Part shown: positions 56,801-64,000 of the stretch, piece by piece
How positions within the stretch are numbered: the stretch's first letter is position 1
Layout of the letters: every line of letters begins with the position of its first letter
Assembly (NCBI GenBank): GCA_030386875.1
Contig: CM059563.1
Coordinates: forward strand, 29,240,139 to 29,304,138
Source: Morinoia aosen
Taxonomy: Eukaryota; Arthropoda; Malacostraca; Amphipoda; Talitridae
Reading direction: 5' to 3'
Length of the DNA stretch: 64,000 nt
Notes under the pieces: model-generated
Told to the model about the DNA's origin: nothing
The model's input: only the letters and a program-made list of their open reading frames with translations
Databases searched by the model: none
Program-made: the position numbers and the translations under genes

Positions 56801-59800
56801 AATATAAAATGCTAGGTTTCAAAGCCTTATTCCTCGCTATTGTTTTCGTAGTTAAAATTTGTAAAAATACAAACCGATATGTGCTTCCAAATCGTAACTC
56901 TTGGAGTAAATTGTGGAGCATTTTACACCAAATAGTGTGTAATTATTTGATTTTGATTCTGAATGACTCTCAAACTATTAGTATACGTGACACAGCACAC
57001 TTCTGTATGATAATTGAAGAGATATCGAAAAAATATACCACAAAACTAATTATTCTACTAAATTTGTGAGTACGTATTGTAAAGGCCAATTTATTCAGTT
57101 CCTTCGTATTCAAACTTACCTTCAAAATTCTGTTAGCAATTGCCTTCTTACAGAACAACGAAAACGTATTTCAAACTAGGCTACACGGCGACACGCGCTT
57201 ATATCAGACAATAAATTTTATTCAAAAAACTTCCTTTTTAAATTACTGAGAGAGAACATCAAAGTTCTGAGAACCCTTTGGATCAATTTTTTTTTCATTA
57301 TTATTTGTTATTTTATTTTTATTCATTTATCTTTTATATATTTATTTTTATGATTTTTTTCAGTGGTTTAATTTCCGAAAAAATTCAGAATTTTAAAGAA
57401 AAACTTTCGCTTTTTCCTTTAAAAAAAATTAAATTGTAATTTCCTTCTTTACTAAAGCTAGCAAAACGTTGCTTGAAATGCTCTTGCGTGGCGTTGGTTA
57501 ACGCAGGCACTTACCTGGATTGTGGATTTCTTGGTTGTTTTAATTTTTTTACTATTTTACTATGTATTCTAAGATCCCGGCACAAGTTCAATAAATATTC
57601 GCTCCACTCTCCGTTCCTTGGAATATTTACACATATTTTGCAGAAGCTACCCGAATAAACTCCACTGCCAAACGACCATTAAAAAATCACAGAAATATCT
57701 GTCTTATTCTTGCGCACCAGCCGCTTGGCGTTTTATTCGTCAGCTGTTGTTGTGGAAAGTAGAGTCTGATTTTTACAGAATTTCGAAAGCATGTAGAATT
57801 TGCGCGCTGAGTTTGGAATGAAATTTATGGCTTTCCATTGGGCTAGCTAAAATCTCACCGGCTTGTGACCATTTTTTATTGCTGGGGGAGTGGAACGCAA
57901 AAACGTTGTGCAGAGCTGCGAGGTAAAACTAATTCACTTCTTCTACCAACTATTCTAGGGAATTTTGCGATGAATTGCTAAGAAAAATTCGGGCTTCTTG
58001 TTAAAAAATGGCAAACTAAACTTAGTAGAAAAAAGTCAACAAATATTATAGAAAAAATTGGTATAGAAGTGGATATTTTTTACTTACATAAATTAAGTTA
58101 GATTAAAATGAGATTACACTCGCGTCAAAAAAAGTAGACGGGCAAAAGTTGCTGCTCAGGGCCTGGAGACTGCAGGGAGGAAAAATGCCTTCCATGTATA
58201 GGCTTTGAGATTATAATCTCAGTCAACTCTGTAGAGGTTGACGAAAGTCGAAATCATAGCCAGCAATGTATCGAAGAGCTTGAAAGATGCTCATTTTAAC
58301 GCTTAATTTCTTCAACTTAACTAAAATGCCCCATTGTGCATTTCTTAGCTTGGGGTTACACTATCCTCAGGTTTTCCTCTACTGCTGGCTACCTGTTTCG
58401 GTAAAATTTTAACGTTCCTTCACTCAGAAAATCGCTCAAAAGTTTCAATCTTTCATTGAATCTTGAGCCTTATTGATCACATCTGTTCGTTTTTGAGCCA
58501 CGCATAATTATCAAATTTCTGATAAATTAAGTTTAGGTCATTACTCATGATAAGAGGTGTAATTTTAGAATTCTTCTTTCAGATTCAAAAGAGCTAAATT
58601 CTAGGAGCCAATCCCATGGAAGTTTAACAGATGTGGGATTTAGTATTGTAATTATTCACAGCTCGAAGTCTATTTAATGAATTTGCGTATTATTTTCATA
58701 CTTTGTTTAAAAACCATGTTTTCCACCTATCGAAAGTTTAAATGCGGACTTAACTTTTCTAAATTTGTAAAATCTACCGAGCCATTTTTTATTAGCTACA
58801 CTGTTTATCAATTTGTTTGTAATATAAAATTCTCGTTATTAGATTGCTTAAAATTCTGATATATTCTGCCGTACACTAGAGCATCATTTATTTCAAACCC
58901 CATTCGATTGCCCTACATAAATCGCGCACAAAACCCTCTCCGTATCGTTTCACATTGCAGAAAAATTATAGTTCCTCACGTTCCGTTAGAAATCATTTTG
59001 ATGTAGCCAGCATGCCATTAATTCGGCGTTGGCTGTTCGCTAATTAGTTCTGCGCGGGACAAGCATTATCGTGGCCATCTTTAGGCATCAATTTGCTGCT
59101 GATGGATCTCTAGAATCTGAGATGAGCCAGCCAGCGCGCGGCGCTACATTATCGAATCTGCCAGAGCTGCACCGGACTCTGCCCAAATCTGCCGCTAATG
59201 AGAATGAGGTCATTTGTTCAATTAATTTCCTACTATCTTTGCCGACAATGCAGACGCTAGGCTCACACCGTGGTAGTCTGCTCAACTGAATTTTGCATTT
59301 TTGGTTGAGTCTAAGATGAAGTGCACGTTGTAATCGAGTTTGTCCTGCACTATTTTTGCTTCATTCAAGTCCCTACTCAAACACTTCTCTTTTTACGCCG
59401 CCAACTTTTTGAATGGAGAATGTTGATGCAAGAGCGGCAGCCTGAATTACGTTCTTATATTTTGTGAACTTCAACTGAGAGGGCTAAGTTTTGTCATTTA
59501 AATTCACGACGCAGGTTCGCTGAATTTTCTGATATGAGTGTTTTTTTACCGTCTCCGTTTCATAGGAACGGGAATTTTTCAATAATCATCATCATTGATA
59601 CTTTGACTGCGGCAAGTAAATATTTAGTTATATATTCAACTCACATTTAAAGTCGATTGTAGAAAACCATTTTTAAAATAACAAACATGAATTGTATCGT
59701 GCTTTCATTTAGATTTGAGTGTTTATGGAAATTGAGTTTGTGACGACTGGTCGGGTAGCAGCTTTTTGAAAATCCCCTCCGTGTACCAGCGGTGGCTCAC

Positions 59801-60085
59801 GCCTCAGTCAAAATGTTGAGTGCATATTTTTAAAATCACCTATCTGTATCACTGTGTAAATTGCTTAGTTGTACACCGGCATAAAAGAAAAGCATTTCAT
59901 TTATTTACTACCCTTTCAGAATTGATTTTAGCATATGTGGTAAAAATTTTCACGCTTTTTAGACAGGATAGGAATGAATTCGAGTAGTACAGTCGGTTTT
60001 TCAATTCTGCAATTCACACAACCTAACCGAACTAACTGTAGCTCTGTAGCTACCGCACAAACGTTGCCAAGGTGTTAAACCCCTC
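56801..60085. other. Long stretch without supported gene
   Basis: AT-rich, with a T-rich tract at about 57285-57365. A GC-richer patch at 59040-59290 is open on both strands (plus 59071-59289, minus 59088-59285) but shows no domain. I see no convincing exon. Confidence 0.35.
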
Positions 60086-63000
60086 AATGTTGACTCAATG
60101 TTCCAACTCTCCAATGTTGACTCTATTTTTCAACTTATCTATGTTGACTCAATGTTTCAACTCTTCAATTTGACTCGATGTTTCGACTCTCCAATGTTGA
60201 CTCAATGTTTCAACTCATCTATGTTGACTCAATGTTTCAACTCATCTATGTTGACTCAATGTTTCAACTCTTCAATTTGACTCAATGTTCCAACTCTCCA
60301 ATGTTGACTCAATGTTTCAACTCTCCAATGTTTACTCAATGTTTCAACTCTTCAATGTTTACTCAATGTTCCAACTCTCCAATGATGACTCAATGTTCCA
60401 ACTTATCTATGTTGACTCAATGTTTCAACTCTCCAATGTTGACTCAATGTTTCAACTCTCCAATGTTTACTCAATGTTTCAACTCTTCAATGTTTACTCA
60501 ATGTTCCAACTCTCCAATGTTTACTCAATGTTTCAACTCTTCAATGTTTACTCAATGTTCCAACTCTCCAATGTTGACTCAATGTTCCAACTTATCTATG
60601 TTGACTCAATGTTTCAACTCTCCAATGTTGACTCAATGTTTCAACTCTCCAATGTTTACTCAATGTTTCAACTCTTCAATGTTTACTCAATGTTCCAACT
60701 CTCCAATGATGACTCAATGTTCCAACTTATCTATGTTGACTCAATGTTTCAACTCTCCAATGTTGACTCAATGTTTCAACTCTCCAATGTTGACTCAATG
60801 TTTCAACTCTCCAATGTTGACTCAATGTTTCAACTCTTCAATGTTTACTCAATGTTTCAACTCTTCAATGTTTACTCAATGTTCCAACTCTCCAATGTTG
60901 ACTCAATGTTCCAACTTATCTATGTTGACTCAATGTTTCAACTCTCCAATGTTGACTCAATGTTTCAACTCTCCAATGTTTACTCAATGTTTCAACTCTT
61001 CAATGTTTACTCAATGTTCCAACTCTCCAATGTTGACTCAATGTTCCAACTTATCTATGTTGACTCAATGTTTCAACTCTCCAATGTTGACTCAATGTTT
61101 CAACTCATCTATGTTGACTCAATGTTTCAACTCTCCAATGTTGACTCAATGTTTCAACTCTCCAATGTTGACTCAATGTTTCAACTCTCCAATGTTGACT
61201 CAATGTTCCAACTCTCCAATGTTGACTCAATGTTCCAACTCTCCAATGTTGACTCAATGTTTCAACTCTCCAATGTTGACTCAATGTTCCAACTCTCCAA
61301 TGTTTACTCAATGTTCCAACTCTCCAATGTTGACTCAATGTTCCAACTCTCCAATGTTGACTCAATGTTCCAACTCTCCAATGTTTACTCAATGTTCCAA
61401 CTCTCCAATGTTGACTCAATGTTTCAACTCTTCAATTTGACTCAATGTTCCAAGTCTCCAATGTTGACTCAATGTTTCAACTTATCTATGTTGACTCAAT
61501 GTTCCAACTCTCCAATGTTGACTCAATGTTCCAACTCTCCAATGTTTACTCAATGTTCCAACTCTCCAATGTTGACTCAATGTTTCAACTCTTCAATTTG
61601 ACTCAATGTTCCAACTCTCCAATGTTGACTCAATGTTTCAACTTATCTATGTTGACTCAATGTTTCAACTCTCCAATGTTTACTCAATGTTCCAACTCTC
61701 CAATGTTGACTCAATGTTTCAACTCTTCAATTTGACTCAATGTTTCAACTCTCCAATGTTGACTCAATGTTTCAACTTATCTATGTTGACTCAATGTTTC
61801 AACTCTTCAATGTTGACTCAATATTTCAACTTATCTATGTTGACTCAATGTTTCAACTCTCCAATGTTTACTCAATGTTTCAACTCTTCAATTTGACTCA
61901 ATGTTCCAACTCTCCAATGTTGACTCAATGTTTCAACTCTCCAATGTTGACTCAATGTTTCAACTCTTCAATTTGACTCAATGTTCCAACTCTCCAATGT
62001 TGACTCAATGTTTCAACTCTCCAATGTTGACTCAATGTTCCAACTCTCCAATGTTGACTCAATGTTTCAACTCTTCAATTTGACCCAATGTTTCAACTCT
62101 CCAATGTTGACTCAATGTTCCAACTCTCCAATGTTGACTCAATGTTTCAACTCTTCAATTTGACCCGATGTTTCAACTCTCCAATGTTGACTCAATGTTT
62201 CAACTCTCCAATGTTGACTCAATGTTTCAACTCTCCAATGTTGACTCAATGTTCCAACTCTCCAATGTTGACTCAATGTTTCAACTCTTCAATTTGACCC
62301 GATGTTTCAACTCTCCAATGTTGACTCAATGTTTCAACTCTCCAATGTTGACTCAATGTTCCAACTCTCCAATGTTGACTCAATGTTTCAACTCTTCAAT
62401 TTGACCCGATGTTTCAACTCTCCAATGTTGACTCAATGTTCCAACTCTCCAATGTTAACTCAATGTTTCAACTCTCCAATTTGACCCGATGTTTCAACTC
62501 TCCAATGTTGACTCAATGTTTCAACTCATCTATGTTGACTCAATGTTTCAACTCTTCAATTTGACCCGATGTTTCAACTTTCCAATGTTGACCCAATGTT
62601 TCAACTCATCTATGTTGACTCAATGTTTCAACTCTTCAATTTGACTCGATGTTTCAACTCTCCAATGTTGACTCAATGTTTCAACTCATCTATGTTGACT
62701 CAATGTTTCAACTCATCTATGTTGACTCAATGTTTCAACTCTTCAATTTGACCCGATGTTTCAACTCTCCAATGTTGACTCAATGTTTCAACTCATCTAT
62801 GTTGACTCAATGTTTCAACTCATCTATGTTGACTCAATGTTTCAACTCTTCAATTTGACTCGATGTTTCAACTCATCTATGTTGACTCGATGTTTCAACT
62901 CATCTATGTTGACTCAATGTTTCAACTCTTCAATTTGACTCAATGTTTCAACTCTCCAATGTTGACTCAATGTTTCAACTCATCTATGTTGACTCAATGT

Positions 63001-63837
63001 TTCAACTCATCTATGTTGACTCAATGTTTCAACTCTTCAATTTGACTCGATGTTTCAACTCTCCAATGTTGACTCAATGTTTCAACTCATCTATGTTGAC
63101 TCAATGTTTCAACTCTTCAATTTGACTCAATGTTTCAACTCTCCAATGTTGACTCAATGTTTCAACTCATCTATGTTGACTCGATGTTTCAACTCATCTA
63201 TGTTGACTCAATGTTTCAACTCATCAATTTGACCCGATGTTTCAACTCTCCAATGTTGACTCAATGTTTCAACTCATCTATGTTGACTCAATGTTTCAAC
63301 TCATCTATGTTGACTCAATGTTTCAACTCATCTATGTTGACTCAATGTTTCAACTCTTCAATTTGACTCGATGTTTCAACTCTCCAATGTTGACTCAATG
63401 TTTCAACTCATCTATGTTGACTCAATGTTTCAACTCTTCAATTTGACTCGATTTTTTAACTCTCCAATGTTGACTCAATGTTTCAACTCATCTATGTTGA
63501 CTCAATGTTTCAACTCTTCAATTTGACTCGATGTTTCAACTCTCCAATGTTGACTCAATGTTTCAACTCATCTATGTTGACTCAATGTTTCAACTCTTCA
63601 ATTTGACTCGATGTTTCAACTCTCCAATGTTGACTCAATGTTTCAACTCATCTATGTTGACTCAATGTTTCAACTTATCTATGTTGACTCAATGTTTCAA
63701 CTCTTCAATTTGACTCAATGTTTCAACTCTCCAATGTTGACTCAATGTTTCAACTCTCCAATGTTGACTCAATGTTTCAACTCATCTATGTTGACTCAAT
63801 GTTTCAACTCTTCAATTTGACTCGATGTTTCAATTCT
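60086..63837 (+). repeat. 27/26-bp satellite-like array with higher-order structure, about 140 copies
   Basis: Basic unit CTCAATGTTTCAACTCTCCA plus ATGTTGA (27 bp), with variants TTCCAACTC, CATCTATG, TTTACTC, and a 26-bp version ending TTCAATTTGA. About 60290-61430 is pure 27-mer with mixed point variants forming larger blocks. From about 61430 the 26-mer recurs every 80 or 107 bp (sometimes 134), that is two, three or four 27-mers plus one 26-mer. The 27-bp period keeps frames open (up to 438 codons); these are not genes. Confidence 0.97.
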
Positions 63838-64000
63838 TCAACGAGATCATCCCAGGCCCCTGCCAGGCCCCAGTCGCTCCGATGGTCATTTCTCATATTT
63901 TTGTTGGAAAAGGACCCTTAGGTGGTGGACTATTCATTCCTAAAATTTTATGGCGCTACGGACAGTAGATCCCCCCCCCCCAAGGGGTGGGGGGGGAAGG
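63838..64000. other. Unique sequence ending in a C-run/G-run
   Basis: After the array comes GC-richer unique DNA (CAGGCCCCTGCCAGGCCCC near 63853), then a run of about eleven C at 63971-63981 followed by AA and G-rich sequence to the window end. The latter could be a real poly(C)/poly(G) tract or a sequencing/assembly edge. Confidence 0.5.

Noticed and set aside
60178-61601. Open frames of 420 and 438 codons encoding nonapeptide repeats (MLTQCFNSP, MFQLSNVDS)
   Set aside because: Two different frames are open over the same DNA only because the repeat unit is 27 bp without stops; there is no non-repeat domain, signal peptide or sensible start.

Overview
The window looks like gene-poor, AT-rich metazoan nuclear DNA, most likely from an arthropod; that placement is an inference from the repeat content, not a proof. 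I find no operons, no bacterial ribosome-binding-site/ORF layout, no rRNA and no intact tRNA. I found no convincing host protein-coding gene. Everything I can name is a mobile element or a tandem repeat, separated by AT-rich DNA in which I see nothing.

Left part (1-14.3 kb). A damaged CR1/Jockey-group LINE lies on the minus strand at about 937-4346. Its endonuclease and reverse transcriptase are split by a one-base shift in an A8 run, and the first catalytic Asp of RT motif A is Asn. At 6612-9164 there is a recent Penelope-like element (PLE) inserted as a head-to-head inverted dimer: two nearly identical RT/GIY-YIG fragments on opposite strands, a 127-nt loop, a 32-nt extension on the right and a perfect 14-bp target-site duplication. 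A 29-bp minisatellite follows at 13.8-14.3 kb.

Middle part (14.3-46 kb). This holds short diverged tandem arrays with periods of 22-156 bp, a tRNA-derived SINE (about 31.10-31.34 kb), a 3'-end fragment of the same LINE family (32.87-33.06 kb) and a MITE-like foldback (43.9 kb). It also holds two non-coding insertions, 27461-27759 and 40984-41932, with the same plan as the big PLE dimer: target-site duplication, arm, loop of about 52 nt, inverted arm, 33-41-nt extension, target-site duplication.

Right part (46-64 kb). Large minisatellites dominate: a 36-bp unit at 46.7 kb, a 30-bp unit at 48.6-49.8 kb, a 72-bp unit at 50.8-51.3 kb, and a 3.75-kb array of 27/26-bp units at 60.1-63.8 kb with clear higher-order structure. 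A third, older PLE pseudogene lies at 55.9-56.8 kb.

The main link between these parts is a hammerhead-ribozyme-like motif near the 3' end of all four PLE-type insertions: a YUGANRA-like core, one U, stem II, then GAAAC. Together with the repeated inverted-dimer plan, this suggests one PLE machinery has mobilised both coding copies and very small non-coding, retrozyme-like passengers. Several long open frames in the window are artefacts of tandem repeats whose period is a multiple of three; they are listed as rejected.
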